Counted from the first letter of the stretch, positions 12,625 through 25,500 are shown. The stretch: 64,000 bases of DNA from Aspidapion aeneum (GCA_963576565.1 OY755039.1:70779886-70843885), one strand, 5' to 3'. Notes: generated from the letters alone by a model not told the origin. Translations and numbers: made by a program.

Positions 12625-12819
12625 TTAACTGAGTGGACACAATGTCATGCAGTTTTTCTTCGATAAGCAGCTCCAATGCAACCCCTTTACAGTGTTGAGA
12701 AAGTTAATGACCAAAGGTGGTACCTTGACACATTTCGAATGAAATCTCTTCTTACAGAAACCGCTACATATCAAATAAGACTTACGTGAAGTACTGGTAT
12801 CACACAGACCACAATTCAT
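12625..12819 (-). pseudogene. LINE ORF1 N-terminal PHD-like zinc finger
   Basis: Starting at ATG 12819, the 64-residue frame has Cys/His spacing of a PHD finger (CGLCD, CSGFCKKRFHSKC, then HWSC). PHD fingers at the N-terminus of ORF1 are known for some CR1-group LINEs. The frame ends before the 12604 frame begins and is out of phase with it, so ORF1 is probably broken here. Confidence 0.65.
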
Positions 12820-13092
12820 GTTGCTTAGTATGGCTCCGGTACTAAAAACATGTCACTAGTTGTTGACCTTATCAAAAGAGAGCGGCAAAAAATGTGAGGT
12901 TGATCGTTTATATTATCGCGGAACTCAAATACTACGCGATTTTCAGTTTCGATAACACTTTCAGATGTTCACAGCTGTCTAAAAAGACCATTACACTACT
13001 TTTCACTAATTAATTCGCAGTCGAAATAGCAAAAATCGGCTAGGACGTACCCGATAAGAAAATATAGGTGTAGACACCACTGACGCTGACAG
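12820..13092 (-). other. LINE 5' UTR (continues at 28869-28880)
   Basis: No coding sequence. It links ORF1 to the ACAG target duplication (13089-13092) of the inserted gypsy element. The remaining 12 bases of the LINE, AAGAAAG-type on the plus strand, lie at 28869-28880. Confidence 0.65.
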
Positions 13093-14536
13093 TGTAACGT
13101 GTCATTTTTACGTTTAAGACAACGTTACATATTTGTTTATTTAGGTAAATAATCAAGGCTCTTTGATTCGTCCTTCTGTACACAAAGTAAGGGTATTTTA
13201 TAGAGCTAGGTTTGGAGGTTATATAGTGTCTAGGAAGTTACCTTAAAAGGAGGCATTCCATCGAATTACTGTGGACACGTAATTGGAATTTAAGATCACA
13301 GGCTTCGGGAAAATCACAGAAAACTTTTGATTGTTTTGTTTATTTTTGTAGTTTCGTCGTTTACTTGACGCTCATAAAGTTAAACAGCTGTTATGCTGGG
13401 GAATGGCGGCGTTGCCGCATCACAAATGGTTTCAGTAACAGGAAGGAAACATTTAGATGAACATTTCATTCTCTTACGGTTATTTTCGAGGATATTGGGA
13501 CAATCCGAACCTCATATCCTTCACGGATTAGCTAGTTTTGATAGTACGAAAACATATTTGGGTCGACCCGGAACAACCGAGGCTCCGCCCGTTTGATATC
13601 TTTATTAATTTGATGAGGAGAAGATAAAATAAATACGAGTCGTGCACTTTTGTAAATGGGAGATAAACGAGGGATAAACACCAAGACTAAAAGAATAAAC
13701 GAAATCGTGTGAGTTAACATCTGAACACTCTTGTGCCGAGCTTCTTAGCAGTAGTTCAGTGTGTATTTTTGGGTTCAGGTTCAGAAACAACTTTATTACT
13801 GTAGAAATGTTTTACAAAAATGGCGTTAAACCATATGAATATTAGAGAAAACATTTATAAAGAGCGAAGGAAACTTTTGACTAAGACTGTAACTGGAGTG
13901 CAACTAAATTCTGCGCTCAGTATAACTTTACTCATATGGGAATTGGTTGAGTGTTCGAATATTCCTGGGTTTGATGCATGCCCTGGTCTTCAGTAATTGA
14001 TTTTACATTTGATGGTTTCAATGCTGAGCTTCTTACAGTCCGGTAGGCAAATGTTCGGACTATGTATGGAGGGTGTCTCGACGTCCTTGTTATAAAAATT
14101 TCAACCGTGGAAATAGATCCGACAACACCTCAATGCACGTTTTACATACTTTCAATGTCCCCTTGGTCGGTGCTGGCCCCTACATACCGGTATGGAACTA
14201 TTGCTGTATTTTCTCATTGGTTAGTTTGAAAACCGCGGGTCTTTTCTTCCAGTCTCGTGTTACTGTCCCCACTCCCCACCACATTTGAAAAACGGTTTCC
14301 GGCCACTTCATTTTTTGTGTTCTGCCTGGTCTGTTGCTAACGAATTTTGGCTGGGTCGACAACAGTTTCTGGGATCGCCTTTGTTTTTGGTTTTTGGCAC
14401 TGCAGCGAATTGCAGGAGATATCCCAGAAACTGTAGAAGTGAGTCCGTCGTGTTTAGGCGAAATCTAAAGTGACGCTCATACCCTTTTGAGGGGATTTTA
14501 AGTCGGCCTACGCCATTTGTACGGGGAAGAGCATTG

Positions 14537-14909
14537 GTAAGTTCGATTTTATTTTTTATTTTTTTATTATTTGAGGACTCTTCAAGATAATATTTGCCTC
14601 CCAAATTGTAATTATTTTTCGTGTGAAATGTACTTTTTTTTGACAAAAGACGTGGGGAATTTTTGGCGTTTTTATATTTTTCTTTTAACCACGTGTTGGA
14701 TAAAAACTATATATTGTTTTTCTCCTTTGTCTACAGCCCTGTCCATTCCATCGACAGCGGTGCTGGACGCTGGTGGGAAGCCGGACGAGCCAGTTGTAAC
14801 CCTGGGAAAGGTACGTAGGGTTATTTTAGTGCATCTGTTTAAATCTGCTGTATTTTATTGAGTCGACATGGGGTTCTCCAGGAAACTGAAACATTTCATT
14901 TTCCACAGG
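14537..14909 (+). promoter_or_regulatory. Splice-site-like signals inside the LTR (possible introns)
   Basis: There is a donor G|GTAAGT at 14537, a T-rich tract and acceptor TCTACAG ending 14736, a possible 74-nt exon 14737-14810, a second donor AAAG|GTACGTAG at 14811 and a second acceptor TTCCACAG ending 14908. The 74-nt segment is more GC-rich than its surroundings. The same set exists in the 3' LTR (donor at 27181). Signals are seen directly. Use as introns is inferred. Confidence 0.4.
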
Positions 14910-15069
14910 GTTTTACGCTCGGGCAAGAGCCAACAACCTTTTGACCACCTGTAACAACCTTTTGACCACCATGTGCTGCCCTAGCACCATGTGCTAAGCA
15001 AACACGAGGGGAGACGCGGGCAAACCAGGACAGGAGTAGCAGGAGGAGAACAACACCACTTCCAGGTTT

Positions 15070-15075
15070 AATAAA
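15070..15075 (+). terminator. Candidate polyadenylation signal of the gypsy LTR
   Basis: AATAAA in the context GGTTTAATAAAACACC, followed by GT/T-rich sequence further on. The 3' LTR copy near 27714 would serve the genomic RNA. AATAAA is common in AT-rich DNA, so this is only a candidate. Confidence 0.4.
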
Positions 15076-16219
15076 ACACCAAACTCACCATTAAATAATT
15101 GCAGGACCAAGGTAGGAGCAAGCCTTTAGACATAACCATTTCATATAATTTTTTTTCAATATAATTTGGACAATCTTTTCATATAATTTTCAGTATAATT
15201 TAGACATTATCTTTCCAGATAACTTTTCAATATAATTTTAACATTGCTTCTAAACGCAAGGTAACGGTATGACGTCATAACCACAATTTTGCGGCGTATT
15301 TACTATATTGACTTGTCTTCCTTCATTTCATTTCTTTAAGACAATTTCTCCTGTGAAATTTGGAGTGCCTTGCTATTTTGGCCCGAACTTGTTTAATTTT
15401 TTTTAGCATATTTCATGTTTCTAATCTTAACTTCAGCCCTTAAAATACACAAGATGAACTAAATTTTTGTATTATTTGTGCAACTCAGTGACCAACTTTG
15501 CGGAGACAAAAGAGAGATGAGATTATTTTTTTCTAGCGGTTTCTTTACACTGTTTTACTTCATGGGGTGGATCTCGGACTGGGTTGCTGTCTGTCTCATT
15601 CTACCCAACGTAGAATGATGACAGCAGATATTTGGTCCAGATCTCCCCTATGATGGAACGATTTTGGAAGTATATTTTTTTTTCAATCATTCATATAATT
15701 GAGTCCTATGCTACTGACTCAGATGTAGGTACACTATGACCTGTTAAAGGAGTCCATCTACCTGTAAAGTGCTTCTAGTCTTATCATTTTGATTCAGTTA
15801 AAAATCTTTTAAATTTTATTTTGTTTATTAGTCAATTTTTTTGGTTTTTTTATTACACAAATACTCTGGAAGCCTCGGAAGTAAGTAGAATTTCATTGTT
15901 TGGCTGCAACGTTTGGGTTGAACTGTATTTTATTTAAGATCTTCTTTGTAAAACATTGGTATTAAATAATGTGGCGCACTTAAACTTTTCTTATTTCTGA
16001 ACCCCCCCTTCTCCACTGTATAAAAGTTACCGGGCATATCAATGTTTTACCTAGCTGGAAAATACAGTTCTGCTTCCAGATATTTGTTTAATTATTCAAT
16101 GGTTTTGTTGTGTCACAAGTTGGCAAATTGTCACTATCCTAATTACAGAGTCACAAAATGGTGGCAACGTCTTTAAGCTGCCACAAATGTCACACAACGC
16201 ATTTTAATAGGCCACAAAT

Positions 16220-16235
16220 TGGCGCCCTACGTGTG
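16220..16235 (+). promoter_or_regulatory. Primer-binding site (tRNA-Lys-type) of the large gypsy element
   Basis: TGGCGCCCTACGTGTG starts three bases after the LTR end. TGGCGCCC is complementary to the 3' end of lysine tRNAs used by many gypsy elements. The match beyond the first eight bases is not checked. Confidence 0.75.
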
Positions 16236-19200
16236 TTTTGGCTAGTTTTTTTAACATCTGATGTAATTTTTTTGGTTTTTTTTGAATTTGGAAAAAAAAA
16301 GACAAAATTATTTTTAATTTTTTTTTTGAGAAAATTTTTTGTGGTACAGCCAAAGCCAGGTTAAAGGCTTTCAGTGGCTGTGGGTGGTTTTGACACTCAA
16401 TCATTTTTTTTTCATAAAAAACAAGATCATTGGTTTTTGGAAATAACACTTTTTTAAATATTTTTTTTAGTAATATTTGAACGTTGATTTGGAACTCGGT
16501 TTGTTGTTTTAGTAATCCTCTTAGTTTTTTATTAGCTTATCTTCACAAGTTTTTCTTGGAAAATAAAAGATTCATTTTTATTTATTAAGGAAGAATAAGT
16601 GGATAAAAAACATAGGAGTTTTTATTGAACAGAGTCCAACTCATGTTCTTAATTCTTTAAAGTTTTTGTAGGAAAAACATGTTTTAATTTTTTAATTTTT
16701 TTTTAAGAAAAATAAATACAATAATGTGAATTTACTTCAATTTTTTTTTGTTGATTTATAGGTGGATGGACCTCCAGACATGGTCTTTTTATGTTTTAAA
16801 TATATGACATAAGTAGTGTGTTTTTTATTCTAACAATTTTTTTTGCAGGTTGCCTACTACTAATATGTTATTATTTCCTGCTTGTGATAAGATAGAAATT
16901 GTTTCACCGATTATTTTTTAGTGCAGTCAATTTATTTAGGTCAACAAGTTATTTTTTTTTGGTGATTTTAATTTTTTTTGTGGGATATCACCACTTGGTA
17001 TTTGGAATATTTTTACAGGGTTTCACACAAATGTTTCTTGGCTAGGTTGTTTTAGGGTAAATATAGCTTAACAGCTGGTAGCTTTGTTTAGTTGAAAGTA
17101 TTAATTAGTAATAAAAGAAAAGGAAAATGAGTTTATTTTGCTTTGTCATTTTCTTTTCTTGTTTTTTTTTGGTGGTAACTGTTGGATGACAATTAAGATC
17201 TTACGTCACTCAGTTACATCGGGTCAGAGGAGGGTACTACTACTAGTGTCGGCTCGGGAAATTAGGAAACACAAGGCTAAAACCCTAGAGCGACATATTG
17301 GCTGAAGATCAACGCCAGAGGTCCAGTTAACATTTTTTTTTGGGGTATTTTTTTTTGAAAGACAGTTTTTAGGTCTTTGGTTTAGTTGTCTAGTTGTGTT
17401 TTTGTGACTGGTCAAATTTTTTTGGTAGAAAATACAGCGTTGGGCTTTGGAGTGCATTTTTTAAAAAATGACCTACGGGTATTTCTATCAATTAAAGTTT
17501 TCTGGTTCACAATTATTTTTTTTCTGTTTTTTTTTTTCTGCGTTCAGGTCATAGCTTGGTCATGGCCATTGGAGAGCAAACATTTATGTTTGAGCCTTGA
17601 GAAGTTTTGCCTGCTCCAGATTGAATACAGAGAAAATGAATTTGAAGCCCAACTAGATATAATACCACAAAAGAAAGGTTTAACTGAGACAAATATAGAT
17701 ATATGTTTTTTTTGTTTTTTTTTAGTTCATTTGTAAAGTTTAGGAATTTCTTAAGTAATGTCATTTTGAGGCCGAAAATTGGTCAGTGAATTTAAGAGAG
17801 ACTTTCAACTAAATATAAATGCTAGGCGGGGGTAATTGGTAAAAATATTTCCAAATTTTGCTTCTTTTTTTAAATAATTTAATTTTTCGTAAAAGATTAT
17901 TTCCTTTCTGTTAACATAACTTCTCGAATTCTTGTTTTGGTCAAAACGGTTTGTATAGTGGTCGTAGTTTTAAAGGGTGACCAGACAGGTTATATTTTTT
18001 GTGGGGGACCAAACAGGAAGTTCTTGAGTTACAAAAGGTGAACTTTTTTTTGTCTTAGTTGATCAGGCAGGAATAAATAAATCTTTTTACTTCCGAATCA
18101 TAATTTTAAATAACAAGATTTATTGGTTAAGTGTTTGGGTCTTATAGTAAAAAACGTTTTGTTTTTGGAGGATACTGGTATGATATGAAATTATTTTAAT
18201 TTCATGCCAAATGTTGTTTGACGGCAGATATGCTAGTCTTCAGTTTTTCGTTAGTTTGCATTTAAGGACAGTGGCGTGTACTTAAGGGGGCCTGTCATCT
18301 GCGCCCATTGTAAAGCAACTTCCAACTTACTTGCTTAGCTTTTTTACTTAATCTTCGTTTTGTTGCTTCTGAAATTAAAGCGTTATGTTGGATAACGATG
18401 GATGGTGTTAGTCTGAGGAAGTACCTAGGTATTTAGGGATGAAAACTTGGTAGTTGTGGACAATTGGGAAATAATTTTTTTTATTTCATTTTTTTTAATT
18501 TTAAAATAATTTCATACTGGTGACCTCAAATATTGAAGCAAATTTTTAAATTACAATACACTTTTGTGGAATAAATGGGAAAGTGTTCGGGTTGAACAGT
18601 GGATTTAAGATCATTGATTTTTGAAAAAGATTTCAACCTAAAAATAAATTTAAAAGGTAGGTTTTCTTTGATGCGACTAAACATTGATGAGGGCATCTAT
18701 TTTTTTTTAAACTGATAGTTGTACAGGGTGTAAAGGAGCTGGCTACCTTTTATATTGCAATAATTAGGTTTTTTTTCTCCCGCGAGCTGGGTGGAAATGG
18801 AAGGAATGTTTGGTTCGGAGTGTAGAAATCGAGGAACGAGGACTTCCTGCTAATCTTTTTAGGATTTCGCAACTTCGGTTTTCGCTAAATTAAAATACAT
18901 CCAAATTTGGCCTACAGGCTGAGTCTCACATCTTCCAGGACCTTGCAGATTTGCGGAGAAAGACAATTTTTGTGATCTGTTTAGTTATGATAGGAATTAA
19001 AATAGTAACATGCACATGAGGGAACTAGATATATTTAGGTTAAAAAGTAGTAAGAACACTGATCTGAACAATTTTCCATAATAGTGTCCTATTTTTACAG
19101 GGTGCTTCAAAATATCTTCACCCTTTCTTTGAAATAAGATATTGTTTCGCCTGTGGGTGTTTGACCGTTTGAAAAATATATAGGGTCCAGATGGGATTGG

Positions 19201-20737
19201 AATGGAAATCACAAGTTTTTGGGTTTATTGACATTATACTTAGGAAATAGGGGAAATGTCTAATAAAAAGTTTTTTTGGGTTTAGGCCGAGTTTTGTTGA
19301 GATAACAAAAGTTTAATTGGGGCCGGGAGTTTTATTATGCTCTTTTAAAATTAATGTAATAGTTTTGGCTTCTTGATTTTTATTTTCTGAGTTTTACGCA
19401 GGATTATTCCCAACTGTTTCATTTCAAAATGTCATTTGTAAGTGATAGGATCTCATTAGCCCTTGTACATTTGGTAATTTTGCTTTGAATAATGGTTGTG
19501 GAGGGGGCCCAACTTAATTTTATATCTCGTAAACACCAGGAATAGGGATCTGAGAATGCATTAAGCAGTAATTTTTTTTTGATTAGATGTTGTGTGTAAA
19601 GACACTTGAGTAGGCGGATTCAGTTTTACAACGTTCTTATAGGTGAACCTTGAAATTGTTTCCATATTTGTTTTTTGAAAGTGCACACAAGATAATTCTT
19701 TACGGGGTTGAGTGCAAAGTTTAAAACTTAGGTTCACATTATTATAGTGGTACAGTGAATGAGTACTCACGTTGTTTGTTTCTTTAGTAATAATTTTGAA
19801 CAAATATACTAACATCGTTTGTTTTTTTGTAACATAAATATTTTTTTTACACACAACATCCTTACTAGTCTAATTCAACGCAATTTCAGCGAGCGGATTT
19901 TTTTTTAATTGAGCATATTTTACGATTTCTATAACATGAACATCTGTTCCGATGTTTATTGCGTTCACTTATATATTAAGGGATGATGTGACCTTAAGCA
20001 ATGCATGTTTCGTGTAAACTCAGAGTAGGTAAGCAGGTTAAAGTGGGTTTTGATTTTTTTCTTTTTAGAAAAATCATTGTATACGGCGATTTGGGTTTTT
20101 TTGAGGAGTTTATTTGTGGAGCCGTTCTGCAATAGCAGGAGTATACCCTAGCTTTAACTGTGTACAACAGCTTTGGGATTTTTTTGTTATAGGTAGTCTG
20201 TTGTACGTTCCATTTAGGGATAAATTTACCTATTCGGTTGCTGAGGTAAACAAACATCACTTAACTTTAATTTTAATCCATTGCAGCTAGGAGAAGCGCA
20301 ATTATTTTTTTTTTGGTTTTACTCACGCAGGAGTGGAACATAAGACCTAAACACTGCCAAAACTCTTGTCTCTCTTTTATTTTTTTAACTTTTTTTTTAT
20401 GGCTACTTGTTAATTCTAACTTAGGATTTAAGTAGTTATTTCTCTCTGCAAGGTTGGACGTCATAGTTGGTTGTACAAATACTTAACATAAATTATGATT
20501 ACATTTTTAAATGCAAATAAATTTTATTTTCTTACTGCTCCGGTGTTTTTCGGTTTTGCTCGCGTCTGCCCGTATTTAAGTTTTATATTTTTTACATTTG
20601 TGAGAAAATTTATAGTGATTTTCACTAGTGAGTTTAAAGTGAACTTTGTGTTTGTTATTGCGTGGTTTAGTTTTTATAATTGGGAGGTATAATTAACAGT
20701 TTTAATTAAAGTTTAAAGTTTGAAGATAAAAGGCACT
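16236..20737 (+). other. 4.5-kb T-rich leader of the large gypsy element
   Basis: This stretch lies between the primer site and the gag ATG. It has many runs of 6-10 T on the plus strand and few equivalent A runs, so the strand bias is strong. No open frame above about 116 codons is present and none shows a known motif. It holds several GTAAGT-like and T-tract-AG sites, so part may be spliced out before Gag translation. No hint of a captured gene is visible. Confidence 0.6.
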
Positions 20738-22534
20738 ATGGCTATTTCTTTGAGTCGGTTGTCTGACGTAAGGTACTTAGTCAAGGACGAATTAATCTAT
20801 GAGTTAACATGGAGAGGCATAGCTATTGGATCGGTGGAAGAGATGAAACAACAGCTTATGTTGATCAAACAAAGAGAAAAGACTGATGCAAGTATGAGAT
20901 ACCCTCCGTATCCCTTTAAATTTGGCCAAGATGCTTTTAGCTGCATGAAGAAGCTTGATAGTCTGGTACCGCTGGTAGAGAAGTTCTCTGGTACGAGTAA
21001 AGGGGGAGAGTTTAGAAAAATCGCTGTAAGGTTGGAACATGTGTTAGCCAGGATAAATAACATGAATCCGTCTAACTTTGAAGAAAGTCAAACCAAAGGC
21101 ATACTGGTTGCGGAAACCTTGACTTTGATTGGGAGGTTGCAGAGCCAAGCAACAGATTTATTGAGAGTTGGCGTTGCCTCAGATGATGATGAAGCATCTG
21201 AAACCCATTCAACGAGTCGAGGCTCAGACCACTCAACAAATGCTGGCAACACACCAAACCAGTCTCATTTCCCGCAACCACAGCACTCGAGCACACAAAG
21301 AACAGCTCAACAGCCTACGAACCAACCGTCGGTCATTGCTCCAGTGCAAATGCAAGTGCTAACGAACCCAACTCAAGCACCAATACAGGCACCAGTCCCT
21401 ATGCCGATTGAGAATTACGGTACATCAGCTTTTCATTATCAACAACCGTATACCGTTCCTTTGAGTCTAGCTGCCCTCCAAAGTAGCATTGCACCAATTG
21501 CTCAGTCACGACCATTTTCATGTTCGTCGCCAGTACCAATGTCAAGTGATCCTGGTACTTCATATCATGTTGCACCTGTACCTCCGCATAAGTGGAACAT
21601 AAAGTTTACAGGCGAGAGGGGTACAATCTCCGTCACCGCATTTTTTGAGAGAGTGGACGAGTTGAGTCAGGCTAGAGGAGTTAGCAAAAAGGTGTTACTG
21701 AACTCAGGCATTGATCTTTTTGAAAAGTCAGCCTATACTTTTTATAAAGATGTTCGAAGAGAAGTCCATACATGGGAACAGCTGGAACAGAGGTTCATGG
21801 CAGAATATCTTCCTTCTTCATATGGCGAGAAGCTATTGAAGGAAATACAAAAACGTAAACAAGGCCCTGGAGAGTCTATAGGGACCTATATTGCTGTCAT
21901 GAACACATATTTCCAAAGACTTGGCTGCCCTGTTTCTGAAGAGGCAAAATTAGCTATCGTCTTCAGAAATATAGCGGACATCTATAAGAAAGGGTTGATT
22001 GCTACTGAGGTCAATAACCTATCACATTTAAAAGATTTGTGTCGTAGAATAGACCAGAGATATGGGTTAGAGGAGGAGAATTTTACACCTAGGAAAAACC
22101 AATCTATTGAACCTGACTTAGCCTACGTTGACGTAGAGACCGATTTTGACGATTTTCCAACAGGGGTTGATGCAATTCAAATATCAGGTGCCGGGACATC
22201 AAATCAACAGAATTTGAATATTCCTGATAATAGATTTAACAGAGATAGGCAACAGCCAGCAAGCAGTTTCGCTGCTAGAGCTGATAGAGATAGACAACAA
22301 CCAGCTAGTGGTCAGTCTAGTGTAAATGACAGAGATGTACAACCACCACAGGGTGTTAGACCTGGTAGGGCGAATAGGGACGTTGTTTATTATAGATGCA
22401 ACCAAACAGGGCACATGGCAATCGGGTGCGCATTATCTAGAGGTAAGCAATGTTATTCGTGTGGACAGGCAGGGGTTACAGTAAGAGAATGTCGTAATTG
22501 TAATCGTCAGGGAAACGGACCCAGGCGCTCGTAG
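20738..22534 (+). CDS. gag: Gag polyprotein of the large gypsy element
   Basis: The 598-residue open frame starts at ATG 20738. The frame is open back to 20720 but has no earlier ATG. The N-terminal 130 residues are helical and charged, residues about 150-270 are Ser/Gln/Pro-rich, and about 290-450 form a retrotransposon Gag core (HTWEQLEQRFMAEYLPSSY, KRKQGPGESIGTYI). Next come two DRQQPAS repeats, then two zinc-knuckle-like motifs near residues 550-590. Both deviate from CCHC: the first lacks the first Cys (YYRCNQTGHMAIGC) and in the second His is Val (CYSCGQAGVTVREC). Gag assembles the particle and packages RNA. It overlaps pol by 31 bases, with pol in the -1 frame. The frame looks intact. 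Confidence 0.9.
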   Translation: MAISLSRLSDVRYLVKDELIYELTWRGIAIGSVEEMKQQLMLIKQREKTDASMRYPPYPFKFGQDAFSCMKKLDSLVPLVEKFSGTSKGGEFRKIAVRLEHVLARINNMNPSNFEESQTKGILVAETLTLIGRLQSQATDLLRVGVASDDDEASETHSTSRGSDHSTNAGNTPNQSHFPQPQHSSTQRTAQQPTNQPSVIAPVQMQVLTNPTQAPIQAPVPMPIENYGTSAFHYQQPYTVPLSLAALQSSIAPIAQSRPFSCSSPVPMSSDPGTSYHVAPVPPHKWNIKFTGERGTISVTAFFERVDELSQARGVSKKVLLNSGIDLFEKSAYTFYKDVRREVHTWEQLEQRFMAEYLPSSYGEKLLKEIQKRKQGPGESIGTYIAVMNTYFQRLGCPVSEEAKLAIVFRNIADIYKKGLIATEVNNLSHLKDLCRRIDQRYGLEEENFTPRKNQSIEPDLAYVDVETDFDDFPTGVDAIQISGAGTSNQQNLNIPDNRFNRDRQQPASSFAARADRDRQQPASGQSSVNDRDVQPPQGVRPGRANRDVVYYRCNQTGHMAIGCALSRGKQCYSCGQAGVTVRECRNCNRQGNGPRRS

Positions 22535-25500
22535 GTGGTCGATCTTCGAGTCAGCCTGAACAAGCATCGACCGATAGGCTAACGTACGTTTTAGATTATG
22601 TGATAAGTCATGCCCGTAAAGATGAGAGGCCTTATTTAGAAGTGGATGTGCTCGGAAATAAGTTATTAGGTTTGTTGGATTCCGGGGCTTCACGTACCTT
22701 TTTAGGGAATCATGGTTGGTCAATCATCGAGAGGTTTGGTTTTTCACTTGATACGACAAAGAAGACGAGTTGTATTGTGGCAAATGGTCAAAGCACGAGT
22801 AGTATTGGGACAGTGCAGCTTCCTATGCGAGTTCAGGATAAATTTAGGTTAATCGAGGTCGTCGTCGTTCCTGAGTTGCCGCACACTTTGATTTTAGGAT
22901 TAGATTTTTGGATTTCGATGGGTATAGTACCGAACTTAAGTACTAATGAGTGGCATTTTGCCGATAATAAAGATGTGATTTGTTCTTTAGAAACATCAGA
23001 CCAACAAACAACTCTTACACCTTATGAATCAGAACGACTAGAGGAATTGGTCGATAAATATAAGACTATTATGGGTGACTTAGGATGTACAGACAGGGAA
23101 GAGCATAAGATTACAACAGATGCAGCACCGATAAGACAACGTTCATATAAGGTATCACCGGTCATTCAGAAACTTATTGATGACGAAATCGACGAAATGC
23201 TGAAAATGGATGTGATAGAACGTAGTAGTAGTTCATGGGCTTCACCAGTGGTAATGGTTCAAAAGAAAAACACAAAGAAATATCGTTTCTGTGTAGACTA
23301 CCGCAAATTGAACTCAGTGACGGCGCGTGATAGTTATCCTTTACCGCTCGTATCCGAGACTCTTGACAAATTGAAAGATGCTAAGTACTTGTCAACTTTA
23401 GATATTAAGAGTGCTTATTGGCAAGTACCAAGGGAAGAATCATCGAAGCCACTAACAGCATTCATCTGTCGACGAGGTCTCTTCCAATTTAAGCGGTTAC
23501 CATTTGGTCTTCATAATGCACCTGCAACTTGGCAGAGACTCATAGATAGCATCATAGGAAACGATTTAGACCCCTACGTGTACGTATATCTCGATGACCT
23601 CGTAATTGTCACACAGAGCTTTTCTGAACATCTTAGAATTCTTGAGGAAGTCCTACGAAGATTGCAGAATGCAAAGATAACGGTAAGTTGGGAGAAATGC
23701 CAACTGTGTAGGCCAGAAATGACTTATTTAGGATTCGTAGTGGACCGTCGAGGCCTCCGAGTTGACCCTAATAAAATTAAAGCCATGTTAGAGCTCCAGA
23801 GGCCAAGAACTGTCAGAGAAGTTCGTAGAGTTGTAGGTACAATATCCTGGTATAGACGTTTCATAGAGAATTTTTCAGCGATAATAGCTCCGATTACAGC
23901 TCTAACTAAGAAAAATCAAAAGTTCGATTGGACTCCAGACTGCGAAAGAGCATTTATTAAGATTAAGGAACTTTTAGTGACTGCACCGATTCTTACATGT
24001 CCAGATTATACCAAAGAATTTGTCATTCAAACAGACGCATCAGGATATGGAATAGGAGCATGTTTAACGCAGCCTTATCCTGAGGGAGACAAAGTTATAT
24101 GCTATTTGAGTCGATCTTTGACTAGGCAAGAACGTGTTTACACGACCACCGAGCGAGAATGTTTGGCATTGGTTTGGGCGATAGAGAAGCTCCGGCCTTA
24201 TATTGAGGGGATCTCATTTAAGGTCATTACAGATCATTTTAGCTTAAAATGGCTTCATAGCTTAAAAGAGCCCAGTGGGAGACTTGCTCGTTGGTCTGTA
24301 AAACTGCAGCAATATGACTTTGAAGTAATCCATCGGAAAGGGAAAGATTTAGTTGTCCCGGACATGTTGTCTCGTGCAGTACCTATGATTGATACAATTT
24401 CGCAGCCCAGAGATGTTTCAACAGCAATTAAAGACCGATGGTACCAAAAGATGGTAAAGAGGGTCGTAGAATCACCGTTAAAATTTATGAATTGGAGATA
24501 CACTGATAATAAGTTGTATAAATATGTCAAACAAGAATACCCTCAACTTTCACCATCTAACGAATATTGGAAAGAGGTAGTCCCCAAAGATCATAGGCGT
24601 AGAATTATTGGAGAAGCTCACGATCCTCCTACCGCAGGACATATGGGTGTGTATAAAACCTTCCACAGACTGGCAGAAAAATATTATTGGCCAAAAATGC
24701 GCCAGGACGTGGCAACTTTTGTAAAGAAATGCTTTGTCTGTGCGGCTCATAAAGGTGATACACAAGGTGTATCTGATCAGATGATATCTTACCCAAAACC
24801 AACTCGTCCTTGGGAAATTATCTCAACAGATTTATGTGGACCTTTACCTCGTTCGACAAAGGGTAATTGCTGGATTCTCGTCGTTACGGACTATTTGAGT
24901 AAGTTTTCCTTAGTTTTTCCAATGCGAACAGCCCCTACTCAAGCTGTTGTCAAGCACCTTGAGGAGCAAGTATTTATGGTCTTCGGAATGCCCCGTTTGA
25001 TACTTTGTGATAATGGCCCTCAGTACAAAAGTAATGAGTTTAAGCGTTTTGCTGAGAGTTATCAGGTTAAAATTCAGTATAATCCGTATTATCACCCCAG
25101 AGCAAATCCAACAGAAAGGACGAATCGCACGTTAAAAACCATGTTATGTTGTTATGTGAAAGACAACCACAGGAAGTGGGACGAACAAATACATAAACTT
25201 GCCTGCGCGATTCGTACTGCAACCCATGAGACAACCAGGATGTCTCCTTTCTTTGTTAATTTTGGTAGGAATATGTGTTTGTCAGGAAAAGATTACTCCA
25301 ACCCAGTTTTGTTATCTGAAGAGAATGGTGTACAATCCGCAGCTGAAAGTAAGAACGAAGGTTTCCGGAAGCTCTATGCTGATGTAAAGAGAAGGTTAGA
25401 GGTGGCTGGAGAGAAAAACGTAGTTCAGTATAATTTGCGTACAAGGGTACCCAACTTTGTTGTGGGTCAGCGTGTTTGGAAGAAAAATTATGTTTTGTCG

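Larger units (their letters stand above)
13093..16216 (+). repeat. 5' LTR of the large gypsy element (3124 bp)
   Basis: It begins TGTAACGTGTCATTTTTACG and ends GGCCACA. Compared with 25711-28868 it lacks a 26-bp block after GTGGACAC. In the other LTR that block is flanked by GGACA direct repeats, which suggests a slippage deletion here. It contains splice-like signals (14537-14909) and an AATAAA at 15070. Short open frames such as 14571-14861 occur in both LTRs but look like chance. Confidence 0.92.

Noticed and set aside
14571..14861. 96-codon frame in the gypsy LTR (also 27215-27505)
   Set aside because: Conserved only because the two LTRs are nearly identical. It has no family features and spans splice-like sites.
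16236..20737. Captured gene in the gypsy leader
   Set aside because: Only short open frames, no motif, and a strong T bias. No evidence for a coding sequence.
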